DNA of 64,000 nt from a bacterium (GCA_018825665.1 JAHJEG010000005.1:1-64000), one strand, 5' to 3'; positions 15,851-25,296 are shown, numbered from the stretch's first letter. A program made the numbers and translations. Notes: generated by a model from the sequence alone, not told the origin.

Positions 15851-15876
15851 AAAATATCCTTTAAAAAGGATATTTT
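15851..15876. promoter_or_regulatory. 26-base palindrome covering the rsmG ribosome binding site
   Basis: AAAATATCCTTT (15851-15862), AA, then AAAGGATATTTT (15865-15876): 12-base perfect arms. On the rsmG message the right arm contains the Shine-Dalgarno AAAGGA, so folding would hide it. It could also act as an operator, or as a weak AT-rich terminator for the upstream PAS gene. Confidence 0.65.
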
Positions 15877-15913
15877 ATCTTAATTTTACTGAGTAGGTAT
15901 TAAGAAAGGGTGT

Positions 15914-16477
15914 TTATGAAAATAACTTTTTCATAGCAGTGAAAAATACTTTGAAAAGACCGGAATTGCCTACAAGATTATTTATAAGCTCATCGTAAGT
16001 GGTATGGTTTTCTTCAAGATATCCGCGAAGATATTTTTCACTCGCTTCCATTCCCCCCTCTTTTTCTATTTCCAATAATTTTTTGTAAAGAGGGATAACA
16101 GCGTCAATCGCTTTTTGAGGCGCAGCTTTTCTGAAAGCTGTATGAGAGATTATCTCATTTGTTATAGGATCTATTTTTGGCTCAAACTCGGTTACAACCC
16201 AATAGTAACTACCGCTTTTTGCCATGTTTTTAACAACGGCCATAATATTCTGACCCTTGTTGATTCTGTCCCACATCATTTTAAAAACCACTTTGGGCAT
16301 ATCAGGATGTCTTACGATAGAGTGAGGCTTCCCTATAAGTTCAGCTTCACTGTAGCCTGAAATTTCAACAAAGTAGTCATTTCCATATTCTATGATACCT
16401 TTCGCGTCAGTTTTTGAAACAATGTATCTTTTAGAACTCAGCTTAATTTCGTTATCTATTGGTGTTGGATGGCTCAA
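15914..16477 (-). CDS. PAS-domain sensor protein (Aer/CetB-like)
   Basis: A 187-residue soluble protein with one Aer-type PAS domain (about residues 15-120): YFVEISGYSEAELIGKPHSIVRHPDMP followed by MMWDRINKGQ, which in Aer and Campylobacter CetB binds FAD and reports redox state for energy taxis. The C-terminal part is helical and has no output domain, so it must signal through a partner. The start is TTG preceded by AAAAGGATA. It is divergent from the CZB gene. Flavin binding is inferred from the family. Confidence 0.82.
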   Translation of the reverse strand: MSHPTPIDNEIKLSSKRYIVSKTDAKGIIEYGNDYFVEISGYSEAELIGKPHSIVRHPDMPKVVFKMMWDRINKGQNIMAVVKNMAKSGSYYWVVTEFEPKIDPITNEIISHTAFRKAAPQKAIDAVIPLYKKLLEIEKEGGMEASEKYLRGYLEENHTTYDELINNLVGNSGLFKVFFTAMKKLFS

Positions 16478-16560
16478 AAAAATATCCTTTTGTAAAGTTG
16501 ATAATAATTGTATAGTTTTTTTTATTAAACTTATGTAATAATAAAGAAATTTTTTTAAAG

Positions 16561-17016
16561 ATGTGGATTATGGACAAAGCTAAAACATTAGAATCGATTC
16601 AAAACGCAAGAAGGTCCCATGAAGCCCAGATGGCAAAGATTGAGACTCTTATCGCAGGGAAAAGTATAGATGATCCGACAGCCGTCTCTAAGACTAAGTG
16701 CGGGTTTGGAATGTGGCTGTATGCTGAAGAAAACCATGTAAAAGAGATTTTAGGTTCGCAATTTTATAATAATCTTGAATCTCTTCATGCGCAGTGGCAT
16801 AATGATTATTTTCGAATCTATCAGATATTTTTTAAAGAAGAAAAGAAAAAGGGGTTTTTCTCAAAGTTTCTTCCTTTTAATAAAGTTGATCAGATGGAGA
16901 TAGATAAAGCCAAATTATATTTCTCGGAGCTTCAGGTCTTGACAAATGAGCTTCTGCATGCTCTTGGTTCATCCGAGAGAAGAATTTCCGCACTAAACGA
17001 ATCTAAATTTTTTTAG
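16561..17016 (+). CDS. Stand-alone chemoreceptor zinc-binding (CZB) domain protein
   Basis: About 148-151 residues. The CZB pattern is visible: a His in RRSHEAQM, Cys in KTKCGFGMWLY, and two His in LHAQWHNDYF, a 3His/Cys zinc site that in chemoreceptors and diguanylate cyclases senses zinc or oxidants. No membrane segment or methyl-accepting domain is present, so it is a free adaptor-like CZB protein. Two starts are possible (16561 or 16570). It overlaps the convergent GGDEF-EAL gene by 14 bases, and CZB domains are known to control c-di-GMP enzymes; a link is inferred. Confidence 0.85.
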   Translation: MWIMDKAKTLESIQNARRSHEAQMAKIETLIAGKSIDDPTAVSKTKCGFGMWLYAEENHVKEILGSQFYNNLESLHAQWHNDYFRIYQIFFKEEKKKGFFSKFLPFNKVDQMEIDKAKLYFSELQVLTNELLHALGSSERRISALNESKFF

Positions 17017-19117
17017 ATCCGTTTAGGAAGTTTGGAATTTCATCACCGGGCATGGGTCTGGCATAGAAAAAGCCCTGTATGATATGGCATCCGTTTTGGG
17101 TGAGGAACTCCATTTGCTCCTGTTTTTCAACGCCTTCGGCTATTATTTTTAAATTTAGGCTTGTTCCCAGAGCGATGATGGCTTTTGTTATAGCTGCATC
17201 ATCGTCATCCTCGGGAATATCCCTTACAAAAGACTGGTCTATTTTTAGTTTGTCAAGCGGAAGTTTTTTAAGATACGTCAAAGATGAATAACCGGTTCCA
17301 AAGTCGTCTATAGCTATCTCAATACCGTAACTGCTGATTTTATTCAATTTCTCTATAGAAGCTTGCGGGTTGTTCATAACCTGGCTTTCAGTCACTTCCA
17401 GCTCCAGCCATTCAGGTTTAAATCCAAGTTGATTCATCGTCTTTAGCATCTCATAGACAAAAGTATCCGAATTGAGTTGTTTCATGGCCAGGTTCAAAGA
17501 AAGGATACCGGGATTGAGCCCCTCTTTATACCATTGTACAAATTGGGACATAGATTTTTGCATCACTATTTTGTCTATGTCTATAATAAATCCGTTCTCT
17601 TCGGCTAAGGGGATGAACTTTCCTGGAAGCACTAAGCCGATTTGGGGGTGCATCCATCTCACAAGCGCCTCAAAGCCTATGATAGTGTTATCGATACTGT
17701 TGATTTGAGGCTGATAATAGACAATAAACTGCTCTTCTTTTATCGCGATCTTCAGACTGCTCTCCATCACAACTTTTTCAAATGCGAGGGCCGTCATATC
17801 TGCTGAGTAAAACTGAAAGTTGTCCCTTCCTTCATCTTTTGCCTTATACATTGCCGCATCTGCAAACTTCATCAAGTCATCTTCGGTCTGTGCATTTTTC
17901 GGAAAGAGACTGATACCCACACTCGCAGATATAAAGAGTGTATGCTCATGCGTCTCAATCGGCTCTTTTATTGTATCTATGATAATCTGGGCTACCCTCG
18001 AGGCTATCTGTATATCTTGTATATCTTTTAAGATTATGGCAAATTCATCACCGCCGAGTCTTGCCAGTGTATTGTTGATTTTAAGAGAACTGTTGATTCT
18101 ATTGGCGATTTCTATGATTATCTCATCTCCAATATGGTGGCCGATAGAATCATTTATTTTTTTAAACTGGTCTAAATCAACAATCAGCAGGGCAAACTGC
18201 TTCTGCTCTTTTTTAGATAGAGAGATACTTTGGGAAAGCATGTTTTTAAAAAGAGTTCTGTTTGGGAGGTTTGTCAATTTATCATAATTCGCCTGATGGT
18301 TTAGCTTGATATTTTGTTCTTTGAGCAGCTGTTCGGTCTCTTTTTTATCTGATATATCTACATCAAACACCACATAGGCGCTCTCTGTATTATAGGTAAT
18401 ACTGTGTATGTAGGATTGCACATGGTACATGGAGCCGTCTTTTCTTCTGTGGATGGTCTGGTTTGCAACACCGTGATTTTTTTCATGAATTATTTTTAAG
18501 AGGTTGACCTTTTCTATTGTAAGGGTAGGATTTATATCAAAAACATTCAATTGCAACAGCTCTTCTCTGGAATACCCCAAAGCGTTGCAGGCACCGTCAT
18601 TGACATAAAGATATTCAAAGGTGTCCTCTTTAAGGATGTATATTTCGCTTGATGAGTGGTCAATGATATTTGACAACTCCTGAGAATGGTTTTTTAAAGA
18701 GACATAGTCCGTAATATCCTGGGATGTTCCTATAAGTTTGGCGGGAATATTATTCTCATCAAAGATAACCTGACCGTTGATTACAAGGTTTGCTATATCT
18801 CCGTTTGCTCTTTTGATGCGACACTCAAAAGTGGTGACTTCGCCTGAGGTCATGGCCTGCTGCAGGGTTTTGTGCGCATTTACCAAATCTTCGGGCATCA
18901 CACGTGAAAAGAACAGAGCCAAATCCGGTTCGACTTCGTTCTTGTCAAAACCGTAAATTTTGTAACTCTGGTCCGACCAGATACTTTTTTTTGTTTTGAG
19001 GTCAATTTCCCAGCTGCCAAGATGGGATATGGATTCTACTCTTTTAAGACTGTCCTCTCTTGCCTTGAGTTTTGACAGAGCAGTCTTCAGATCATCTTTT
19101 AAAATGTCGATAGGCAT
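17003..19117 (-). CDS. PAS-PAS-GGDEF-EAL cyclic-di-GMP enzyme
   Basis: A 704-residue cytoplasmic signalling protein without membrane helices. Order: coiled N-terminus, PAS/PAC 1 (about 30-140), PAS/PAC 2 (about 150-265), GGDEF (about 275-435) with intact RLGGDEF, and EAL (about 450-695) with intact FEALVRW, LEVTES, IDDFGTGYSSL and KIDQSF. Both catalytic signatures are present, so it could make or degrade c-di-GMP depending on the PAS input. The start ATG itself lies within a motif copy (19113-19123) and is preceded by AGGAG. The 3' end overlaps the CZB gene. Confidence 0.93.
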   Translation of the reverse strand: MPIDILKDDLKTALSKLKAREDSLKRVESISHLGSWEIDLKTKKSIWSDQSYKIYGFDKNEVEPDLALFFSRVMPEDLVNAHKTLQQAMTSGEVTTFECRIKRANGDIANLVINGQVIFDENNIPAKLIGTSQDITDYVSLKNHSQELSNIIDHSSSEIYILKEDTFEYLYVNDGACNALGYSREELLQLNVFDINPTLTIEKVNLLKIIHEKNHGVANQTIHRRKDGSMYHVQSYIHSITYNTESAYVVFDVDISDKKETEQLLKEQNIKLNHQANYDKLTNLPNRTLFKNMLSQSISLSKKEQKQFALLIVDLDQFKKINDSIGHHIGDEIIIEIANRINSSLKINNTLARLGGDEFAIILKDIQDIQIASRVAQIIIDTIKEPIETHEHTLFISASVGISLFPKNAQTEDDLMKFADAAMYKAKDEGRDNFQFYSADMTALAFEKVVMESSLKIAIKEEQFIVYYQPQINSIDNTIIGFEALVRWMHPQIGLVLPGKFIPLAEENGFIIDIDKIVMQKSMSQFVQWYKEGLNPGILSLNLAMKQLNSDTFVYEMLKTMNQLGFKPEWLELEVTESQVMNNPQASIEKLNKISSYGIEIAIDDFGTGYSSLTYLKKLPLDKLKIDQSFVRDIPEDDDDAAITKAIIALGTSLNLKIIAEGVEKQEQMEFLTQNGCHIIQGFFYARPMPGDEIPNFLNGSKKI

Positions 19118-19137
19118 GTGGAAAAGCTCCTCTTAAT

Positions 19138-19701
19138 TTAGATCAGATGACCCATCTCATCTTTTTTTACGTCCAGATAATCTTTATTATGTCTATTGGA
19201 TTCCATAATAATCGGCACTCTCTCAATAATTTCAATATCGCTTATGGAATTTATTTTATCAGGATTGTTCGTCAGAAGCCTGATTTTATGAACATTAAAG
19301 TGGTGCAGTATAAAAGTAACCATCTCATAGGTCCTCTCATCCGCACGAAACCCCAATTGATGATTAGCCTCTATGGTATTATAGCCTTTATCCTGAAGAG
19401 CGTATGCATTGATTTTATTTAACAGACCTATATTTCTGCCCTCTTGTCTGAGGTAGATTACCATTCCGTTTGTTTTGGAGGCTAAATCTAACGCATATTC
19501 CAACTGGTCACGGCAGTCACATTTAAGGCTGCCGATTGCATCGCCGGTTAAACATTCGGAATGAACCCTGACTATAGGCGTATCAGACATATTATCTGTA
19601 TAAATAACCAGATGTTCTTTTTCGCCCTCTTTGAACGCTTTTACTTTAAAATTACCAAATCTTGAAGGAAGATTGGCAACATTTGAAATTTTTATATTCA
19701 T
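19138..19701 (-). CDS. ribA: GTP cyclohydrolase II
   Basis: A 187-residue RibA opening GTP in the first step of riboflavin synthesis. Zinc cysteines are in CLTGDAIGSLKCDC; RQEGRNIGLLNKI and ANHQLGFRADER are active-site motifs. Single-domain form with no RibB fusion. Divergent from hemB; a TGCTATAAT promoter lies about 45 bases upstream. The riboflavin gene ribH is elsewhere in this window. Confidence 0.94.
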   Translation of the reverse strand: MNIKISNVANLPSRFGNFKVKAFKEGEKEHLVIYTDNMSDTPIVRVHSECLTGDAIGSLKCDCRDQLEYALDLASKTNGMVIYLRQEGRNIGLLNKINAYALQDKGYNTIEANHQLGFRADERTYEMVTFILHHFNVHKIRLLTNNPDKINSISDIEIIERVPIIMESNRHNKDYLDVKKDEMGHLI

Positions 19702-19744
19702 TTATTTAAACTTTAAAACGGTAAAATATTTTTATTAAAAAATT

Positions 19745-19750
19745 ATTATA
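19745..19750 (-). promoter_or_regulatory. Extended -10 promoter for ribA
   Basis: On the minus strand TGCTATAAT occurs 44 bases upstream of the ribA ATG in the ribA/hemB divergent region. Confidence 0.5.
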
Positions 19751-19767
19751 GCAAAAAAAGGTTTATC

Positions 19768-20742
19768 ATGTTTCGTAAATTTCGTAGAACTCGTTTAAAT
19801 AAAAATCTCCGTTCTCTGGTTCGTGAAACAAGAGTTGATGTAGAAGATTTTATATATCCTCTTTTTATCCGCAGCGGCGAAGGGATAAAAACAGAAGTTG
19901 CCTCGATGCCCGGAGTGTATCAAATGAGCATTGATGAGGTCTTAAAAGAGTGCGATGAGTTAAAATCACTGGGAATTTACTCTATTATACTTTTTGGGAT
20001 TCCTGACGTAAAGGACTCTGTGGGTTCGGATGCTCTGTGCGAACACGGGATCATAGCTTCTTCTATCAGAACAATCAAAGAGGCGCACCCTGATATGTTT
20101 GTAGTAACGGATTTATGTTTTTGCGAATATACAGACCATGGACATTGCGGGATAATAGACCATAAGCACGATACCGTAGACAATGACTCTACCTTGAAGA
20201 TGTCTGCACAGCAGGCAGTTGTCCATGCAAAAGCCGGAGCGGATATGATAGCTCCCTCAGGAATGATGGACGGAATCATCCTCACACTCAGAGAAGCGCT
20301 TGATAGTGCGGGATATTCCAATGTGCCTGTGATGAGTTATTCAACCAAGTTTGCAAGCGGTTATTACGGGCCTTTTCGTGATGTTGCGGAATCTACTCCA
20401 AGTTTTGGAGACCGCGCCTCGTATCAGATGGATCCGGCAAACCGCCGCGAGGCACTTGCAGAGAGTATTGAGGATGAGGCTCAGGGAGCAGATATCCTAA
20501 TGGTCAAACCGGCTCTTGCATATCTTGATATCGTCAGAGAGATAAAAGATAACACCTCTCTGCCTCTTGCCGTTTACAATGTGAGCGGCGAATACGCAAT
20601 GCTCAAACTTGCCCAGAAGCATGATCTGATAGATTATGAAAGAGTCGTCATGGAAACAATGGTCAGCTTCAAAAGAGCAGGTGCTGATATTATTATCTCT
20701 TATCACGCAAAAGAAGTTGCAAGAATGCTCAGGAGCAGGTAG
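19768..20742 (+). CDS. hemB: Delta-aminolevulinic acid dehydratase (porphobilinogen synthase)
   Basis: A 324-residue enzyme joining two 5-aminolevulinates to porphobilinogen in haem synthesis. The zinc-type active site is seen as [14 protein letters not shown]. Schiff-base lysines lie in [15 protein letters not shown] and [12 protein letters not shown]. Preceded by AAAAGG before ATG 19768. Haem demand fits the multihaem cytochromes and hemJ in the window. Confidence 0.96.
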   Translation: MFRKFRRTRLNKNLRSLVRETRVDVEDFIYPLFIRSGEGIKTEVASMPGVYQMSIDEVLKECDELKSLGIYSIILFGIPDVKDSVGSDALCEHGIIASSIRTIKEAHPDMFVVTDLCFCEYTDHGHCGIIDHKHDTVDNDSTLKMSAQQAVVHAKAGADMIAPSGMMDGIILTLREALDSAGYSNVPVMSYSTKFASGYYGPFRDVAESTPSFGDRASYQMDPANRREALAESIEDEAQGADILMVKPALAYLDIVREIKDNTSLPLAVYNVSGEYAMLKLAQKHDLIDYERVVMETMVSFKRAGADIIISYHAKEVARMLRSR

Positions 20743-20804
20743 TTTTTGTTAAATTAAAGAAAACTATATTAGAATATGTAATTATTAAATTTTAGGAAAA
20801 ACAA

Positions 20805-21731
20805 TTGAGACACTTTTTAACACTTAAAGATTTCACAAAAGAGGAAATCTTAGAGATCATAGATATTGGTCTTGCAATAAAAAAAGATTTAAAGGCCGGC
20901 ATCTATAAAAGGGAACTGTCAAATCAGACCTTGGCTATGATATTTGAAAAAAGTTCAACCAGAACAAGGGTCAGTTTTGAGACCGGGATGTTTCAGCTTG
21001 GCGGGCATGCTTTGTTCTTGTCCAACAGGGATATACATTTGGGTAGGGGTGAGCCTGTAAAAGATACGGCAAGAGTGATATCAAGTATGTGTGATATGGT
21101 GATGATTCGAACCTTTGAGCACTCTATGGTAGAGGAGTTTTCTTCTTTTTCAAAAGTTCCCGTTATTAACGGACTGACCGATTCTTTTCATCCTGTGCAG
21201 CTTTTGGCCGATTACATGACTATGGTTGAGTACGGCGTAAGCGAGAACGCGGTTGTTGCGTATGTGGGTGATGGAAACAATATGACACACTCCTGGATGA
21301 TGCTTGCGGCTAAGATCGGCTTTGATCTTAGGATTGCAACACCAAAGGGCTATGAGGTTGATGGCACAATCTTGGAGGAGGCTCTAAAGATTGCAAAAAT
21401 AAGCGGAGCGGCTATTACTGTTACAAATGACCCCAAAGAAGCAGTGAAGGGTGCAAGTATCGTGACAACGGACACTTGGGCTTCCATGGGACAAGAGGAA
21501 GAAAAAGAGGAAAGAGTAAAAGCCTTCAAGGGTTTTATGGTTGATGATTTGATGATGTGCTTAGCCCAAAAAGGAGCTAAGTTTTTACATTGTTTACCTG
21601 CATATCGTGGACAAGAGGTAAGCGAATCGGTCTTGGAAGGGCATGCTGACATCGTTTTTGATGAAGCAGAAAACAGACTTCACGCACAAAAAGGTCTAAT
21701 GGTATGGTTAGATAAACAAAGAGGAGAATAG
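20805..21731 (+). CDS. argF: Ornithine carbamoyltransferase
   Basis: A 308-residue OTCase making citrulline from ornithine and carbamoyl phosphate. Signatures: [13 protein letters not shown] (carbamoyl phosphate loop), [11 protein letters not shown], and the ornithine-site HCLPAYRG. The start is TTG at 20805 with AGGA upstream, beginning the conserved [10 protein letters not shown]. The pentahaem cytochrome gene begins at the very next base after the stop. Confidence 0.95.
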   Translation: MRHFLTLKDFTKEEILEIIDIGLAIKKDLKAGIYKRELSNQTLAMIFEKSSTRTRVSFETGMFQLGGHALFLSNRDIHLGRGEPVKDTARVISSMCDMVMIRTFEHSMVEEFSSFSKVPVINGLTDSFHPVQLLADYMTMVEYGVSENAVVAYVGDGNNMTHSWMMLAAKIGFDLRIATPKGYEVDGTILEEALKIAKISGAAITVTNDPKEAVKGASIVTTDTWASMGQEEEKEERVKAFKGFMVDDLMMCLAQKGAKFLHCLPAYRGQEVSESVLEGHADIVFDEAENRLHAQKGLMVWLDKQRGE

Positions 21732-22922
21732 ATGAAAATTATTTTAAGTATTTTGCTGGCATTTACTGCGCTTTTTGCCGCCAAAGCAGTTGAGGTTGGT
21801 GAAAGATTTGAAGATTCACAAAAATGTAAGGCTTGTCATTTACACATAGTAAAAGACTGGGAAAAATCGTGGCATGCAAAATCTCACTATGAGAGTGATG
21901 AGTATTTTAAAGCTACAATAGACTATGTAAGCAGAAAAACAAGAAAAAGTCTCAACAGTGTCAAGGTACAATGTGCCACATGCCATAATCCGAGAATTTC
22001 TGTAACAAGCACCGGAATCGATTATGAGATAATGGCTGTTATGGAACTCGATAAAGACTCCAAAGTAAATCAGGCTTTAAAAAGTGATGCTATAGATGAG
22101 GGCATCAATTGTGTGGTGTGTCATAATATTGATAAAATTCATTCGGATAAAGATGAAAGTTTTAGAGGGATAAACCGCGTAGAATGGACGAAGTCGGGAA
22201 CTATGACAGGTCCTTATGATGACGCGATGTCGCCTTACCATAAAGTGGAACATCGTGATTTTATGGATAATAATTCAGACCAGTTATGTTTTGTTTGTCA
22301 CGCCAATGACAGGGCAGTAAAAGGCCTGGTATTTACAGATATGCAGAGTGAGTACAAAAAAAGTGACAAAGGGTGTGTAGACTGCCATATGGGGCCAAAA
22401 ACCATGGGTGTTGCCGCTACTTTGAAACTTGATAACGGAAAAGCAAAAAAACGGGAGATTAGAAGTCATGGATTTGCCGGGGGGCATGTTGCAAGCATGT
22501 GGGAAGATGCCCTAAATATTAATGCACGCCAAAAAGGAAACGATATCGTTGTTTCCATATCCAATCCTCAACCCCATAATATCCCTAGCGGTTTTGGCTC
22601 ACGAGAGTTGCTCTTGGAGATGGTCTTTAAAAAAGGTCATCAGGATATAGGAAACAAATCTATCTCTCTTACGCGTACATATACGAGCAAAAGGGATAAA
22701 CCGACTATACCTCATTTGGCTGTTAAAGCTTCGGAAGACCTGAGTATTCCCGCAAACGGCAAAAAAATATTAAAAGTTTCAAATGAAGCAGGAGCTACAA
22801 GCGTCGAGATTAAACTGTACTACCGTTTAGTAAATGATGAGGTACGCTCCATTTTAAAACTTAAAGACCCTATCTGGTCTGATAAAAGTTTTATAGCATC
22901 AAAAACTTTAAAACTCAAATAA
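21732..22922 (+). CDS. Periplasmic pentahaem c-type cytochrome
   Basis: A 396-residue exported cytochrome with signal peptide (residues 1-16) and five CxxCH motifs: CKACH, CATCH, CVVCH, CFVCH and CVDCH, all in the first two thirds. The C-terminal 150 residues carry no haem and look beta-rich. The arrangement resembles cytochrome c-554-type multihaem proteins; electron partners are unknown. It abuts argF with no gap, an unusual operon partner. The stop precedes a bidirectional terminator. One CCACATGCC (21976-21984) here is explained by the haem codons of CATCH. Confidence 0.88.
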   Translation: MKIILSILLAFTALFAAKAVEVGERFEDSQKCKACHLHIVKDWEKSWHAKSHYESDEYFKATIDYVSRKTRKSLNSVKVQCATCHNPRISVTSTGIDYEIMAVMELDKDSKVNQALKSDAIDEGINCVVCHNIDKIHSDKDESFRGINRVEWTKSGTMTGPYDDAMSPYHKVEHRDFMDNNSDQLCFVCHANDRAVKGLVFTDMQSEYKKSDKGCVDCHMGPKTMGVAATLKLDNGKAKKREIRSHGFAGGHVASMWEDALNINARQKGNDIVVSISNPQPHNIPSGFGSRELLLEMVFKKGHQDIGNKSISLTRTYTSKRDKPTIPHLAVKASEDLSIPANGKKILKVSNEAGATSVEIKLYYRLVNDEVRSILKLKDPIWSDKSFIASKTLKLK

Positions 22923-22928
22923 GATTTT

Positions 22929-22953
22929 AGGGGTGGCTTATATCCACCCTTTT
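22929..22953. terminator. Bidirectional terminator between cytochrome and NIT-like gene
   Basis: GGGTGG (22931-22936), a 7-base loop, CCACCC (22944-22949), then TTTT; on the other strand the hairpin is followed by CCTAAAA. The arm is also part of the last codons of the convergent NIT-like gene. Confidence 0.75.
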
Positions 22954-23789
22954 GAGTCCGCCAAAACTGCCTTGTTGTTTGAGTTGAATATATTGATAAG
23001 CATAGAGATGATATCTGTTCCCTGCGTGAAATAGTCATCTGCATTCAGGCTCGAACTGTCTTGTAAAACAGAGTTTTTGGTTACGTTGGTGTATTCAAGA
23101 ATAGATTTTTGTGCACTGATAAGATTCCTGTCAATACCGCTGTCATATTTGTCTTTGTTCTTGGCTAAGATAGTTCTCATATCTGTCTGCATCTTGGAAT
23201 CCAAATCTTCAATCTCACTCAGCATGGCTAAGATTGCAAATTTCTGATTATTCTTTATACTGCCTTTTGCAATAATCCCTGAGCCCATTCCTCTCATTCG
23301 TCCTATCTGCTCTGTCAGAGGCAAGATCACTTCCATCATAAGGGCAGAGGCTTCTTTGCCAAGAGGATTGAGATCCTGGGAGCCCTGCTTACTGATAGTC
23401 TGTGCAAGCATAAGAATCTGCTCAACCTGTTCTGTATAGCTATCGAATGCAACACTAGGTTCAAGTTTAAAAGCTTTGTTGTTGAGCTTAATAAGCGCTT
23501 GAGAGATGTTCGTAGCTCTATCCATCACAATCGGGTTGGATGCCAGAGGAAGTGACTCCATTACCCCTATGGCATTTTTCATATCTCTTTGATTCCCATG
23601 GATAAGGAGAAGAGCACTTTCGTTGCCGTTGAGGTAGCTATTTGTTAAGCCGCGAGTTTTCTGGGTTGCAACGACGAGATCTTTTAATGAGTTAATATAG
23701 GTAGAATTACTCATTTGATCATTATTGCTAAAAAGAGACTTCGCGTCTAAACTAAACAATAATACAGCTAATACGATAAAAATACGCAT
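22938..23789 (-). CDS. Exported protein with nitrate/nitrite-sensing (NIT)-like domain
   Basis: A 283-residue protein with signal peptide (MRIFIVLAVLLFSLDAKS) and an all-helical body. Segments such as TQKTRGLTNSYLNG and RGMGSGIIAKGS resemble the NIT domain found in nitrate/nitrite-responsive receptors, where an Arg-Gly pair begins a helix. No membrane anchor or output domain follows, so it would be a soluble periplasmic binding or sensing protein. A CRP/FNR-type box sits 60 bases upstream, fitting control by nitrogen oxides or oxygen. The domain call is tentative. Confidence 0.65.
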   Translation of the reverse strand: MRIFIVLAVLLFSLDAKSLFSNNDQMSNSTYINSLKDLVVATQKTRGLTNSYLNGNESALLLIHGNQRDMKNAIGVMESLPLASNPIVMDRATNISQALIKLNNKAFKLEPSVAFDSYTEQVEQILMLAQTISKQGSQDLNPLGKEASALMMEVILPLTEQIGRMRGMGSGIIAKGSIKNNQKFAILAMLSEIEDLDSKMQTDMRTILAKNKDKYDSGIDRNLISAQKSILEYTNVTKNSVLQDSSSLNADDYFTQGTDIISMLINIFNSNNKAVLADSKGWI

Positions 23790-23848
23790 TTCAATAACAC
23801 CTTTGAATTTATTTGAAAGCGATTTTAACTGATTTTGTGCAAGCTGTA

Positions 23849-23862
23849 TTGACTTATATCAA
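23849..23862. promoter_or_regulatory. CRP/FNR-family operator upstream of the NIT-like gene
   Basis: TTGACTTATATCAA is a near-perfect TTGAT-N4-ATCAA palindrome (one mismatch), centred about 66 bases upstream of the NIT-like start codon at 23789. Confidence 0.6.
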
Positions 23863-23885
23863 GATAAGGCATATTTTATAAGTAT

Positions 23886-24851
23886 TTAGTATCGAATTCC
23901 TGTTACGCTTCTGATTTTTTCTATCATCGGAAGTGCGGATTCTCTTGCCTTGTTTGCTCCAAGGTTTAAAATCTCTCTTACTTCGTTTTGATTCTTTTGA
24001 TAATATTCCCGTTTTTCTCTAAAGTCTCCAAAATATTCCCACATGACATCGGCAAGGTAGAGTTTAAAATGTCCATGACCCTCTCCGCCTCTTTTGTATC
24101 TGTTTTGAAGTTCCTCTAATGCATCATCGTCCAAAAACAATTTTGCGATATTATAGACATTACACGTCTCGTACTCTTTTGGATCCTCCATTGCAACATT
24201 TTGGGTGACAATTTTTTTGATTGTTTTGAGCTGCTGTTTTTCTTCGCCGAAAATATTGACGGTATTGCCGTAGCTCTTTGACATTTTTTGTCCGTCTGTC
24301 CCCGGAACCGTTGCAACATGCTCTTCAACTTTGAATTCCGGAAGTTTTAGAATATCACCATACTGATTATTAAATTTAATGGCGATATCTCTGGCGATTT
24401 CCACATGCTGAATCTGATCTTTTCCGACAGGGACGATATCGGGTGAAAAAAGCAGAATATCAGCTGCCATCAGCACCGGGTAAGAAAGTAGGGAATGGTT
24501 TGTGGCAAATCCGCGGGCAGTTTTATCCTTGTAGCTGTGCGCTCTCTCAAGAAGCCCCATAGGCGTAAAGGATGATAAGGTCCAATACAGCTCCAATACC
24601 TCTTTTACATCTGACTGCACCCAAAATGTAGACTTGTTTGGATCAATGCCAAGAGCCAAAAAATCTGTTGCAGCCTGCATAGTCAATTTAGATAATTTGT
24701 CACCCTCACTCAGACTGGTCATCGCATGATAGTTTGCTATAAAAGCAAAAGTTTCACTGTCTTTTTGAGCTTCTACCATCTGTTTTACAGAACCGAAGTA
24801 GTTTCCTATGTGTAAATCTCCCGATGGTTGAATGCCTGTGAGTACTCTCAT
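23886..24851 (-). CDS. trpS: Tryptophanyl-tRNA synthetase
   Basis: A 321-residue class I aminoacyl-tRNA synthetase. The HIGH-equivalent is in PSGDLHIGNYFG and the KMSKS motif in DGQKMSKSYGN. Full bacterial length. Single gene with its own start at ATG 24851; contains one near match to the dispersed motif (TTCCACATGC, 24399-24408). Confidence 0.96.
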   Translation of the reverse strand: MRVLTGIQPSGDLHIGNYFGSVKQMVEAQKDSETFAFIANYHAMTSLSEGDKLSKLTMQAATDFLALGIDPNKSTFWVQSDVKEVLELYWTLSSFTPMGLLERAHSYKDKTARGFATNHSLLSYPVLMAADILLFSPDIVPVGKDQIQHVEIARDIAIKFNNQYGDILKLPEFKVEEHVATVPGTDGQKMSKSYGNTVNIFGEEKQQLKTIKKIVTQNVAMEDPKEYETCNVYNIAKLFLDDDALEELQNRYKRGGEGHGHFKLYLADVMWEYFGDFREKREYYQKNQNEVREILNLGANKARESALPMIEKIRSVTGIRY

Positions 24852-24966
24852 ATAAATTTCCTAATTTTTTGTGACATTATAGCTAACCTAAATTACCATT
24901 TCAGCTTAATTGTGTTAGCATGACAAAATATAAAAGCGAGGGATCTCGCCCAAAAAAGGATTTATT

Positions 24967-25296
24967 ATGAATGTACAAATTCGTTCAAAAGATGTAACTG
25001 TTCACGCAGATACAAAAGCACACATTGAGAGTGCTGTTGAAGCATTTAAAAAATTTCAGTTGGATATAACTACGGTTAATGTAAATATTGAAACACAAAA
25101 AAAAGGGGTGTCAATAGAATTTGATATCCATATCGCACATGCGCAACCTGTTGTTATTAACCAGAGTGATGATGATTTGCATACGGCTATAGATTTAGCA
25201 ATAGACAGAGCCTCAAAAGCACTTCGTCGTTTACATGGAAAAGTAACGGAAAAACAAGCTACTTCTATAAAAGATCTTGAAACACTAGACGCTTAA
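24967..25296 (+). CDS. Short ribosome hibernation factor (HPF/RaiA type)
   Basis: A 109-residue S30AE-domain protein (MNVQIRSKDV, AIDLAIDRASKALRRLHGK) that binds the 30S decoding region in starved cells. It lacks the C-terminal dimerisation domain. A second, long HPF is encoded at 47142-47675, so this genome has both types. The 60-base leader carries a small hairpin (GCGAG, GGAT, CTCGC at 24936-24949) and AAAAAAGGA before the ATG. Confidence 0.9.
   Translation: MNVQIRSKDVTVHADTKAHIESAVEAFKKFQLDITTVNVNIETQKKGVSIEFDIHIAHAQPVVINQSDDDLHTAIDLAIDRASKALRRLHGKVTEKQATSIKDLETLDA

Noticed and set aside
21976-21984. CCACATGCC copy in the pentahaem cytochrome counted as uptake motif
   Set aside because: It falls on the codons of the CATCH haem site and lacks the upstream T, so it is probably coincidental; kept in the count but not as support.
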